DNA of 64,000 nucleotides from Melitaea cinxia (lineage: Eukaryota > Arthropoda > Insecta > Lepidoptera > Nymphalidae). The notes below the pieces were generated by a model. The model ran no database searches. It had not been told where the DNA came from and saw nothing but the letters and a program-made list of their open reading frames with translations. Within the stretch, counting starts at the first letter, position 1, and each line of letters opens with the position of its first letter. Shown here piece after piece: positions 1-11,444 of this stretch. Location: contig NC_059399.1 of NCBI RefSeq assembly GCF_905220565.1, forward strand, positions 13,072,501 to 13,136,500. Reading direction: 5' to 3'. Both the position numbers and the translations under genes were made by a program.

Positions 1-21
1 ATATGTGTACCAATATTTCTT

Positions 22-217
22 TTCGGTTTGATTGTCTTTCCTTTTGGGTCTGTCTCCCCATCGTGCCTCGGAGAGCACATTAAGCAGTCACCTGTACACC
101 TGATAGCGATAGTTATTCATAGTAGGGATATATATCCACCAATTTGCCTTGGAGCAGCTTTGTGGATTAAGCTCCTAGGCCTATACCGAGAAGTGGGATG
201 TTACAGGCTGAATCGAG
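22..217 (+). repeat. Metulj-like SINE, 3' part
   Basis: Diverged copy of the SINE seen complete at 61,270: it shares CGGAGAGCACATTAAGC, TGTACACCTGATAGCGAT, AGTAGGGATATAT and the terminal TTACAGGCTGAA. The tRNA-like head is absent. Confidence 0.75.
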
Positions 218-628
218 AATCGTGATACGCTTCTGTAACTTTTAGCAAGGATTCATTCGATATTTTTTTATCAATCATTTTATTTTTATATTTTTCTGAC
301 TTCGGTTAAAGCTATTGTCCTATTATTAGGAATGTTTGGATATTCCACATGCTATTGTTACTTTTGTTATTATATTTAATTATCAATTGGTTTCTTCGGA
401 TGGCGACGACGTAAAAGCAACAAGTCAGACAATTAGCTAAACTCCACGCGTCACGTAAACGTTATTTAAACACGCACGAGGGGCGGCGTATGGGGTCGCC
501 ATCCATCTAACCTTATCAATATTGTTTTTAAAAGTGTAATATTTTAAAGGTATTGAAAAAAGATAATTATTTAATACTACTTAAATGTTTAAGTAAGTAA
601 ATAAATAACAAAAAATATTAGATAGATA

Positions 629-670
629 AAAAAAAAAAAAATAAAAAAAAAAGAAAAAAAAAAAAAAAAT
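629..670 (+). repeat. A-rich low-complexity tract
   Basis: Nearly pure A with single T or G interruptions. May be the tail of an old retroposon, but no body is recognisable upstream. Confidence 0.8.
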
Positions 671-2625
671 ACTAACAAACCAATTTAACTTGCTAACTAT
701 TGTTTTCTGGAAGAAATAAAAGGCTTTTTTATTTTTATTTTATTTATTTATTTAAATGTTTGGTTAATATTTTACTATGACTTACTTTTTTTTATACATA
801 TAATATGCTTACAATGCTTACTTATGTAGGTACAAGCTACAGATACACGTTCATTCGTCATTGACGCGTGTTTTTAATAAATACACTTCAAAAAAAAAAA
901 AGTGTAAAAGTTTAGTAAAAAAAAAAGTTTAGTAATATAAAAATCACTCCAGTGTTTCACGAGATCATGAAAATACTTTTAAAATCATGAAATAGTATAA
1001 TAAAGCAAAGTGTATATTCGCCATTTTGTGTCGTTTTATATGTTATATATCAGGTATCTCGTAAAACATTTGATGTCATCGTAAACATGCAGCAGTTTTG
1101 TCTCGGATGTCATTGGACCGCTAACGACGAGATGGGCGTTGTATTAAATTTGATAGTAATCTTGGTTAAAAATTTTGTTAATTTAGTTTAAATAAATATA
1201 CAGAGATTTTTTTTAAATATCGATTCCATTTTGACACATTTTATGATTATTTTTATGAGCTGAGATAGCCCAGGGTTTAGTGCGCACACGTAATAAGAAA
1301 CACTAGTTTTCTACTCCGTGAGTGGGAACAACAGATCTTACTTATCATTAGTATTCGTCAGGCTAGCTGCGCTAAACTTTGAAATTTTTGTATTTATAAA
1401 TTCCCATCACAGTCGGCGTTGAAGAAAAACATCGCAATGGAGCAGCGTGACGAATTAAATGCCAATCCTTTTATTTAATAAATGTTTCTTTCATAATGCA
1501 ATACATATTTAACGACGTTTTATATAATTCGTTATCAAGGCTATGAAATGTGTAAAATTATAAAAAATACAATGTTCAAACAATACAAGTCATGCCGAGA
1601 GGTTCTGTTAATAACCTAGTAACTGGTTACTAATTCCTTCTTTTGTTCTCTAAAATCTGTTTAATATTACGTACTTACTGTTCAGATGACATAATTCGAA
1701 AAGCATTCCTGCTTACCGCGAATGAGAATGAGAATTATCGCTCCGAAATAAGCAGCTATAGTCTATACAATTAAATTGAGATTTAAATAAGCTCTGTCAA
1801 CAAAATTTGTTACAATTGTTAGTACATTTTCTTGTATTAATTAATTCACTTATTTACTTTCATTTCTTCTCAGTTTCGCTTAGAAGAAAAATATAAAAAT
1901 GTTCTTAAAGATAAGATAATTGACCAGTTGAGCCCAAAATGGCTTTATTGTAGAAGTACCAGTTATTAGAATGTATCTATACAATATGGAATATACATAT
2001 AAATGAAAACTGAATTGTCTGTCTGTGATTTCAAAATAACGATATATTTATACGATACTAGATCATAAACAAATTATTTTAAAAATGTTATCTGTTGTCT
2101 TTCTGTTTGTCCGGGCTAATTTTCGGGACGGCTGAATCTGAATTTTTGTAGGACTTTCTCTGTAAGATAGAGGAATTCAATAAAAATCAATATATTATAT
2201 ACTACTTAGTACCTAAAAATTTCTGCGAAATCGGGGTATACGCGGGAAAAACCGGGTTTACCGCGCGCCAAGCACATTCCGCCCTGATAGATATGAAATA
2301 ACCAAACTTATTTCTATTAAATACGACAAACCCCAAAAGGTTTAAATTATAAAAAATATATATAAAAAATAAAACATGTAAATAGTGAATAAACAAATAA
2401 AATTAAAATACTACATTCAGCCTACCAAAAATTTACTGTGTTTTGTGAAGTCTTTATATAGTTATTTTTTATAAATGTTTGTCTGTATTTCTGTACTACT
2501 GTCTCTGAACCAGCTAAAATAAGATAAAGGAGGTCACACGGCAACATATACTTTTTATTCCATAATTCCCGCGGGATCAGAATCACGTCGTTAATTATTG
2601 TGCCTGCTCGCAAAAGAAGATAAAC

Positions 2626-2815
2626 GTTAGATATAACTTGAAAAGTACTTGTTAGATTTCAATTAAATTAACATTGGACTATATGACACGCACCACCTTT
2701 CGATTAAAAATAAATCAAAATCGGTCCACCCAGTCAACAGTTCTGAGGTAACATACATCAAAAATTAAAATCGAACATAGAACCTCCTCCTTTTTTGGAA
2801 GTCGATTAAAAAAAA
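2626..2815 (+). repeat. GAAGTCGG-terminated element, right-end fragment
   Basis: Carries GATATAACTTGAAAAGTA, ATCAAAATCGGTCCACCCAG and the right end CTCCTCCTTTTTTGGAAGTC, as in the longer copies at 9.6, 36.8 and 42.5 kb. Confidence 0.75.
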
Positions 2816-3418
2816 TAATGAGTATCCAGATAGAATCTCCCACCCGGACGAAGTCGCGGGTACAGCTAGTTGATAATATATAAAGTAGCTATCATTATCC
2901 ACCTATAATACGTGGATTGCGAATAAATAATGTATGATGACGATTGATTTTTTCCACACGTGTTGTAACGCAATGTATCTCTATAATATGTACCTCTATA
3001 ATGCTCGGCAGGTATAATATATTTTTGCTTTTGAGAAAAATATAAGAATATTGCACGACCTATTTCGTCATTTTCACTTTTACCCGATCCTTGTGTGTAT
3101 TAGCGTACGTGCTATCGAAATTCGTAAACAAACATTATTAGATTTCGAATAACGCGCGGCTTCACAAAACTGAAATTAGGGCATCTATTTATTGAAATTC
3201 TTTGCTGATTTTTTTTTTATTGCAGAATAAGAAAATTGCAGGTATAACCTGAGAAATATATGAAATTCCTGTGTAATATCCACATGTATGTGTAGTATAT
3301 AAGTGCATGTGTTCGTTAATATGTAAGTTTATTTTGTGTGAGGCCAAGACCTCGTCCAAGCGCAATTTGTCAATTTAAGTAAGAGTTGACATTTTTTAAT
3401 ATCATATCAAAAATCGAC

Positions 3419-3490
3419 CGTTCCAGCGGGGATCGAACCTGCATCCCCGACTGACCGTGCCGGTGCTCTAGCCAATTAAGCTATGGAACG
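3419..3490 (-). repeat. tRNA-like head of a palindrome-ended repeat
   Basis: On the minus strand this 72-nt segment folds like a tRNA. The acceptor arms CGTTCCA and TGGAACG pair perfectly, the D arm reads AGCTTAATTGGCTAGAGC, and a 5-bp anticodon stem (CCGGC/GTCGG) encloses a 7-nt loop. The T arm is GGTTCGATCC. The loop has C instead of U before the putative anticodon, and flanking repeat sequence (TTTTTGATATGATATT) continues beyond it, so it is a retroposed or pseudo-tRNA domain. A shorter copy lies at 18,535. Confidence 0.75.
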
Positions 3491-3671
3491 ATGTACTCGC
3501 TAGACCGAAATTTTCGATATGATGATTTTATATTCGGTCTAAGCGACGGTGGCGCGTGGAGCGTTTAGAATTTCCTAATGTGTAAGTAACACAAAAATAA
3601 AATCGTACAAATTAAAAGTTGACATTTTAATACAGAAGTGTGTTATTTAAAATTTCGAAAACTACAAATTG

Positions 3672-3830
3672 TATTCATCACATCAGCCTTTCGCAGTCCA
3701 CTACTGGACATAGGCCTCCACAAGCTCACGCCAAAAATGGCGTGAACTCATGTGTTTTGCCCATAGTCACCACGCTCGGCAGGCGGGTTGGTGATTGCAG
3801 GGCTGGCTTTGTCGCAGCGGTTAAAAAAAA
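3672..3830 (+). repeat. CTGGACATAGGCC repeat, fragment
   Basis: Starts with CATCAGCC, then ACTACTGGACATAGGCCTCC, the GCGTGAACTCATGTGTTTTG block and GGCAGGCGGGTTGGTGA. One of eleven copies in the window; probably the 3' end of a non-LTR retrotransposon or its short derivative. Confidence 0.8.
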
Positions 3831-4139
3831 AAATTTACGCCACTATTGTCCCAACCTCGTGTAGACTGCTGCTTAAAGATATAATTCTTCAGAAGAATAA
3901 AATGCGTATAATATTCTTAAAACTCTCGTCACAAAACAAAAAACATTTTTCTAGGATTTTTCGACAAACGAAAGCGTTCAAAGAAATTCGCAAAGATGTT
4001 TTTATATATTTGATGCTAGCAATTCACTAGAATTTACTATGGAAAAAGAAAAACGAGCTTATACTTAAATATTTAGTATGTTTGTTTTACTACAATCTAT
4101 TTCCAATAGTTTGTTCATTGTTTCTTAATATTTTAGAAT

Positions 4140-4440
4140 TTATCTAATATATAAAATTCTCGTGTCGCGGTGTTTGGAGTTAAACTCCTCCGAAACGGCC
4201 TGACCGATCTGAGGATCTGAGGACCGGTCTGAGAATCGAACATCTATTTTTCATCCCCCTAAATGTTAAGGGTAGTCCACCCCTAATTTTTTTTAATTTT
4301 TGGATAAATTATTTATTCTTTATTTTGTTATGATTTGGCGTTGAAAAATACATACAACCCTAAATTTTCACCCTTCTACCAATCCCTATTTTTAAATGGC
4401 GTTTAGCGGGCAAGACAACGTTTGCCGAGTCACCTAGTAG
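4140..4440 (+). repeat. Dispersed repeat with CTCGTGTCGC start
   Basis: Begins TATATAAAATTCTCGTGTCG, a start shared with related elements at 7,345 and 56,392, and ends near GTCACCTAGTA. Encodes nothing recognisable. Confidence 0.5.
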
Positions 4441-4514
4441 TTAGGATAAAAAACATTTTATGAAAAACTGCAGAAATTAAACGATACATATTCCATGACG
4501 CATTACGCATACAT

Positions 4515-4735
4515 ATTCAGCCTGTAACATCCCACTACTGGGCATAGGCCTCTTTCTCCATGTATATGAAGGATTGGAGCTAAATCCACCACGCTGCTCC
4601 ACTGTGGTTTGGCGGATGTATATTCCCTACTATGAGTAACGATCGCTATCAGGTATTTGTGATAACAACCGGGACCGACGACGGCTTAACGTGCTTAACG
4701 TGCTTAACGCGCTTAACGCGATAGACATTGAAAAC
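4515..4735 (-). repeat. Metulj-like SINE, minus strand
   Basis: Minus-strand copy: TCAGCCTGTAACATCCCACT, CTGGGCATAGGCCTC, TTCCCTACTATGAGTAACG and GATAACAACCGGGACCGACG are the complement of the SINE body. It is followed by three TTAACGYGC repeats and an unrelated second tRNA-like piece (GGGATTCGAGCCC at about 4771). Confidence 0.75.
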
Positions 4736-5254
4736 GGAAAGATATATTTGTACAAATACAAATCCAGCCCGAGTGGGATTCGAGCCCGGAAACCATCGGT
4801 GTTTTAGGCGATTGTTTTATGATGAGATAGGTAAAAAATATTCTTGATTGACTTTATATAACTTTATTAATTTTTGACAAAGAACACGACTCAACACTAT
4901 ATATTTTAATACCATTGGAAAAAGACATAGACAATAATTAGTCAAAGACATATTATAATAGATTATATGATAGGATATACAACAGCGACTACTCGCACGC
5001 GAGTGGTTGTTATTACATATTCCATTATAATAGTATTTATATACAAATAAAAATGACATCTAAATTATCCGTAATATCTAATTTTAACCAGAAAATTTTT
5101 AGTAACTTTCTTTCATGCAAATCTTTTCCTTGAAATTTTAAATTGAATGAAAATAAAATTAATCGAATTGGTAGTCATGGAGGATCCGAGGTGTGATAGA
5201 AAATATTTTTTAATTTAAAACTATTTTCATTTTGTTTTGAGGATAAGTAAAGGC

Positions 5255-5460
5255 AACCATAAAAAAAGTGTGCTTTAGACCACACGACTGAAGTATAACT
5301 TACGAAACGTAACTCTCCTTTTTATCTTCACTAACTTATAATTCCTTCTCAACTTCCGTTCGACTCGCCCGATCACACTTTTCGCAATGCTCTCTTTACG
5401 CATTCACCAGCTTACTCCCCAAGTTAAGCGTGCGTAAAAAGTTTTACCTTAAAAAGATCT
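5255..5460 (-). repeat. Short repeat with GTGTGGTCTAAAGCACAC end, minus strand
   Basis: Reverse complement of the element nested at 8,943-9,115. Shared blocks: GGGAGTAAGCTGGTGAATGC, AAAAGTGTGATCGGGCGAG and GTGTGGTCTAAAGCACAC. Confidence 0.75.
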
Positions 5461-7344
5461 ATCCAAATATTATAAAAATAAAAGATTTCGTTACTAATAA
5501 TAATCAATAAACGCAGAAAATACTAAACTAATTCTAGTAACTGCTTATAAAATAACATTAGTAAATTAGTAAAACGCGTAAAACTGTGTGAAACGACTTG
5601 TATTTTATACTTTATCGTGTAATTTTTATAATAATTACTCCACATCGATTTCAAATTGCCATTTAACACGATAATACAGTTCGAATAATAGCGTGTGTAC
5701 GATTGGCTTCGAAAGTTGTTCAGTTTATTATGGCGTAGTAGACAGCCGTAGTCTCAATTGGTCCGTTGTGTCGCGCGTCGCGTCATTTTGAAGTTACGAA
5801 CCACGAAAAACGCGCCTCAGGCTGGTCATGGTTCTGAGCACAGTACTGCCGCTGCGATATGTTTTTCAACCGATCGTTTAGTTCACAACTGCGATACGGC
5901 AGAAAGGAAATAATACTCGGTAATTAAACTACAGAAATGTGTCGTGAGCTTTTATCGTAGAAATGAAGCGTAGGTAACAAAATAACGATACACACATTAA
6001 ATATACGACCACTATGAAAGCTTGATCTGTACCACCTTGAAGTACATATATTTACATTATGTACATATACTCGTACGCAGTATAATTTCATAATGAAGTA
6101 GGTAGTTGGTTAAGAAGGTTAGTTAGCTTAGTCTAAGTTGATGAAAAACTATTCTAACTCTCTATCTGATATTAAAGAAATTTTGTTCGTCATTACTTAA
6201 TAATAAAGCGATGAAATTAATAACGAAACAACAACCAGCCTGCGAATAAAGATAATGTTTAATAAAACTGAATTGAAGACTGGCTGTCTTCTAAATATTT
6301 AAATCTTTTCTAATGAATATAATGTCGAATATTGTCTAAGGGTTTGTTTCATTAGTTGCCGCTAAAGCTATCTGACGATTAGAGTATATGATGTAGGTAT
6401 TTTTCTAATATAAATTCATCTATTAAAAAGATGGGTGAAGTTGTCTCTAGGTTGTATTTCCTACTCTAATACTTAACAAATGTTATTTCTACACGAAAAA
6501 TAGAGTTAATACAATGATAAAATATAGTTGGAGTTTACAAATATTAATAATGATTAATTATTATTAGGTTTTTCACAGAACCCTAATAAATAATGTTTTT
6601 TTCGTAAATACGGTATAAAGTTACTTTTCAATTTGTTTTGACTAAAAGTTAATCAAACTTAAAGTGACCTTTAAAAGTCAACAATATCCCATTATGTCGC
6701 TATATTTGCGGACAGTACACGATTAACGGAGCAGAACTTTGGAAAAATAAAGTAGGAATCCTTGTAACAATATTTGCTTTTACCAATAAAACTTAGTCAT
6801 TCGAATTATATCTGAGGGCCAAAATTATATTATACTATACGTTGTTTTTGATTTGAAAACTCATTTAACATTATTTCATTTTAGTTTCGGACTAATATAT
6901 TCGTAGTTTTAAATATTTATAAGCAATGACCTCATTGAATGCGGGGTAGTTATTGGTTAATTGAAGTGAACGGGTGGGGTTCGGCGAGGTACATGTGAGT
7001 GGTATTAGGTGATGTTTATGTCGTTCCGTGGAACGTTTCGAGTCTGCGACAAGCGAAACAGTCGACACTAATGATGTTGACACTAGACGTGAATAAGTTC
7101 ACGGGCTCACGGTACCTTATATGTTCGGCACTTGGGTCTTTCGAGCGCACATATGATGCGATACAATTTTTGAAACATGTAAAATTTATTGTATCGATCT
7201 ATAGTTCCTTACAATATATAATGCTAAATGGTACCTAACTACCTAAGCGTACGTAACTAGAGTGATAACCCTTCCTTGGCAGTCGGGTAAAAAGAGAAAT
7301 GTTTAAAAGTTCACGGAGGAATGAAATTGTACTCGCGCGTCTAT

Positions 7345-7675
7345 CTATATATAAAAATTTCGTGTCACGAAGTATGTTAGCGATAAACTCCGAAACTAGG
7401 TACTGAACCAATTTTTATCAAATTTTATAAGCATGTGTAATTTAGTCTAACTTGGGAGATTGTTATCTCCAATATTTGATATTGCAAATTAAAGGCTTAT
7501 TATACGACTTTGGTGTGTATTTATTGTTTAGTTCTATAAAATCCTAATAGATGGCGCCGTATTTCTTTTTCTTAATTATAGATGGCGCGTTTAAATATAG
7601 AATTTACATATATTTTATTTAATTATAATTACTGAACCACAGAAATGCGTGGCTGGGTTAGCTAGTAGTAGATAT
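7345..7675 (+). repeat. Dispersed repeat ending in GGTTAGCTAGTA
   Basis: Starts TATATATAAAAATTTCGTGTC and ends CGTGGCTGGGTTAGCTAGTA, a repeat style common in Lepidoptera introns. No coding capacity. Confidence 0.55.
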
Positions 7676-8418
7676 TTATTATAATCACTTTTAATTTTTA
7701 ATACTACTGAAGTTAATTAATAAAAGATTTTTTTCTTGAAATAATTACTAATCAAAAAATATAAACCAGTTAATTATTTAAAAAAAATTCGTGTGTGTGA
7801 AAAAAAATAGCTTAAAATTGAAATAAAAGGATAAACATTGGTGAATTTTCTGTAGGGTTACACAAAAACGACAAAATGATACTTGGGACGAGGAGTGTCT
7901 TTGTTGTGTGAGTGGACAAAGTGACACAAGTTTAACAAATAAACACGTCACGCCACCGTACTATTGTGAACGTTGTTGGTTTCTAGTATGTATCTAATGC
8001 AAACCGTCAAATTGTGTAGTAGTCTAACTTGGTAAATATATTTTTACATATGTTATTCTATTACATTCATAAAAAAATTTAACAATAACAAAAATAAAAT
8101 GTTATACTTTTTTTTATTTACCATATCGGTAAAATAGGTACGATTTAACGGAATACGATGCATGCATTGTGAAATGAAGATTTTTAACATTACAATATGC
8201 TGACATAGCTACAAATATTATATTTAGGCATCCTAATCTGTTCTTATTTAATTGTATTTCATTTTATAAGTATCATTGTTACAAACACCGTTTCATTATC
8301 GAGTTCTGAAAATATTATTAAATAATCAACTAGAACGTGATCGCTACCGCTTATTTTTATCAAGTCGAAACTGTTGTGTTTTATAAACGGAATATGTTCA
8401 AAACTACAACTCGTCCAG

Positions 8419-11400
8419 GTTCCATCATGTTCCACGTGCGGCGGCGGCCGTCGGACGCGCAGCCGCGCCGGCGCAAGAAGAAGACTGGTGCAGGCACGGG
8501 CAGTGCGCGGCCCGGCAACGAGCCCGTGCTGCTCGAGGTGGCCCCCGACGGCTCCACGCTCGAGAACGGCCGCCGCGTGCGCGTCACCGACGTCGTCGAG
8601 GTAACATATTATAATTTATTTTTTTATATTATCTATACTAATATTATAAAGCTATACAATTTGTTTTTTTTTTTTGTACGTTTTAATATTGTGGTTTGTT
8701 TTTTCCCCAAATTAACGCGAGTGAAACCGTGGGGCACAACTAGTAGGTATACTATAAAGGTGAGAACCAAGCGTACGGCCTGCCTGATGGTAAGCGGATA
8801 ACATAGCCTATGGACGCCTGCAACTCTAGGAACGTAACAAAAGCGCTGCCGACCCTAACCTAAGAGTAAGGACTCTCCCCTAGCTCTGACAACTTTAGTC
8901 ACCACAAGAACACAACACTACTTGAAAGCAGTATTATTAAATTAAAACTTCTTTACGCGCGCTTGACTTCGGGAGTAAGCTGGTGAATGCGTGACAAGAG
9001 CGTTACGAAAAGTGTGATCGGGCGAGGCGAACGGAAGTGGAGAGGGAGGTATAAGTTAGATTAGCTTAAAGAAGTTTTACTTCAGCCGTGTGGTCTAAAG
9101 CACACTCGTTTTTTTCGCGGTGATCTTTTGTAAGGCTCCAAATTTTGAGCAAAATAGATCATGCTGTGCACATTAATAGAATAAAAAAGTATTCTATAAC
9201 TTACTAGTTGTTGCCCGTGACTTCATTCGTATAAAAATTGTCACATTATCCCACATGCTATGCTATCAAAAGGAATAAATTTTCCTCGATTTTGCAACAT
9301 TTTTCATTGATATACTCCGCTTCTATTATTTATATCGTTAACAACCTTCCTGAATAAATGGGCTACCAATGAATTTATCCATTTTACCACTAGTGACTCA
9401 TTGACACACTTTTTAGTGGGGAGAAACTTAATAAATAGATTTTGCTGCTCTATTCATAGCGTCATGCTTTAAAGCCCAAATTAGGGCCGTGGATCACCAC
9501 GATCAGTATGTCTGATGGGATACGGAGGATCTGTTCTGAATAGGATTTTTGCGGATTATATCGGAGTATTTACACTGCGAAAGGAATAATTGTGTTAGAC
9601 GTGTGTTAAACTCAAGACGAAAAAGAGATAATAATTGTTTGCTCGCAAACGAAAAAAAAAAGCGACTTCAATTACATCGACAAGTAATACAACGTAGATC
9701 GACGATTTATATGTGACCATATGATAAACATCAGCTTTCGATTAAATTAAAAATTATCAAAATCGGTACACCCTGTAAAAAGTTATTACGGATTTTCGAG
9801 AGTTTCCCTCGATTTCTTTGGGATCCCATCATCAGATCCTGGTTTCCTTATCACGGTACCAAACTAGGGATATCCCCTTTCCAACAAAAAAAGAATTATC
9901 AAAATCGGTACATCCAGTAGAAAGTTATGCGGTATAATACAACGTGGGTCGACGAAAAGGTCAAAAGTTCTGATGTAACATACATTTAAAAAAAAAAATA
10001 CAGTCGAATTGAGCACCTCCTCCTTTTTTGGAAGTCGGTTAAAAAGAAGAAGACAATACATAAATGTCACAAACTTGAGATACGAAAACGTTTAAAACAG
10101 TACGAAACTGCAAACACTTAGATGTTGCAACGGTAGATATCGCTTTGGCTATGCAAGGTTTTGTCATGTTCAGTATTATGTAATTTCAAAGATTTCATAA
10201 TAAGTAATTACATAGTAAGAGATATAATAAATATTCCATAGTAATTTAGGACAAACTACTACACTTTAAAAGCAAGAGATTCAACATATTAATTAGGGAC
10301 AAATAATTTTCGCGACATTCAGGTGGGGTCAGGCAACGGTACAGCGCTGCAGCTGTACGGGCCCTCGATCCAGTCGCGGCACTGCGTGGTGGCGGCCGCG
10401 GACGGCGGCGGCTACACCGTGACGCCGCTGCACGCCGACGCGCACGTCTACGTCAACGGGCGGCGGATCATGCACTCGCAGAGGTTGCAGGTGGCTACAC
10501 TTCAATATTATGACGAATTGAAAACATGTAACTAGTTAGTTGTAAGTTGGAATGACAGCAAAATTCTTCAGATACTTTTTAGATGAAGAATTTAATATAA
10601 GATTTTGCAACTAATTGTAAGTCGAAATTAAATATGTTGGTGCACATTTTATACTAAACCCATCTTATAGTTTTTTTCTACAATGTATGTTTAAAATAAC
10701 GTTTTTTAGTGGTTGTAAAGGTACCTATAATGTAGAAATGCTTTATTAATATTTTTATTATAATTATGTTTATTGCCAAATCAGTCAAAATTTAGACTGA
10801 ACAGAAAGTATTGAATAGTTTTAATCAGAAATTTGTAGTAGATCGGTCTAAATTTTCAATTAAAAACTTTAAGAAAACAAAGAATGAAAACTATTTTAAC
10901 TTAAGACCGTGCTAAAAGCCGTAACATAAATAAAATTATTTGTTAATAAACGAGATCGTTAACAAAACATTAGAATTTATTTCAATGTAACTGCCGTTAT
11001 ACGACATCTAATATCCATAATATGAGGCTAACTGTGCAAACACGTAGCTGCCTAATAAATTATTAACATGTCATGCGCGGTACACTAGTCCTCCGGCTTG
11101 TTTGCTGTACTACCCATTATAAACATTTACAAAGACTGTACATTTTTTACTTAAAACATTTTATTGCACCATGCTCCCTATTACTTTTTAAGTTGATAGT
11201 ATTTAAGATATTTTGCATATTATTTTTGTTATAATATTTTGAAAAATATATTTATTATTTGGCTCGTTTCTTCGAAGTTTAAATTGAAAGTACACGTTAT
11301 TTCTTTTTCATTACAAAAGCATGGCTGCTTGCTCAAGTTTGGTCGAGTGTCAACCTTCCGCTTCGTTGATCCGGCTCAAGAAAATCTTATGAACAGAAAC

Positions 11401-11444
11401 CTATCCCAGTCACAACACTTCGGTTCCGGCTCCATATACGACAG
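8419..11444 (+). CDS. cno: canoe exons 1-3: FHA (forkhead-associated) domain
   Basis: Exon 1 begins with GSIMFHVRRRP, which matches the segment just before FHA in afadins, followed by a basic RRRKKK patch. Exon 2 has LQLYGPSIQSRHC, close to the LFGPGIQPHHC that I recall for vertebrate afadin, then VTPLHADAHVYVNGRRI. Exon 3 supplies LLKFGRVSTFRFVDPAQ, the last FHA strands (FGxxxxFxFVDP). The GxxxxxRHC pattern is typical of phosphopeptide-binding FHA loops. Junctions are phase 0, 0 and 2. The donor of exon 2 (GTGGCT at 10491) is weak, but using it keeps the conserved LQ residues. Introns 1 and 2 hold repeats and no other genes I can see. Confidence 0.92.

Larger units (their letters stand above)
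1..8418. other. Noncoding, AT-rich; probable canoe intron upstream of FHA exons
   Basis: No open frame here shows domain similarity, and no Ras-association exon of afadin could be recognised. It holds repeat fragments (annotated separately), an A-rich stretch at about 629-668 and AT-rich filler. A compositionally distinct segment at about 5690-5880 has a CAGT initiator-like site and CpG-rich sequence. That the whole region is intronic is an inference from the missing N-terminal exons. Confidence 0.6.

Noticed and set aside
3419..3490. Possible functional tRNA gene on the minus strand
   Set aside because: The fold is good, but the anticodon loop has C where U33 is nearly universal, and the same core with its flanks recurs at 18,535 with a deletion. 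It is part of a dispersed repeat.
8365..8418. Earlier start for the first canoe exon, after TTTTTATCAAG
   Set aside because: The frame is open and the pyrimidine tract is acceptable, but recognisable afadin similarity begins at GSIMFHV, which fits the CCAG acceptor at 8418. Kept only as an alternative.
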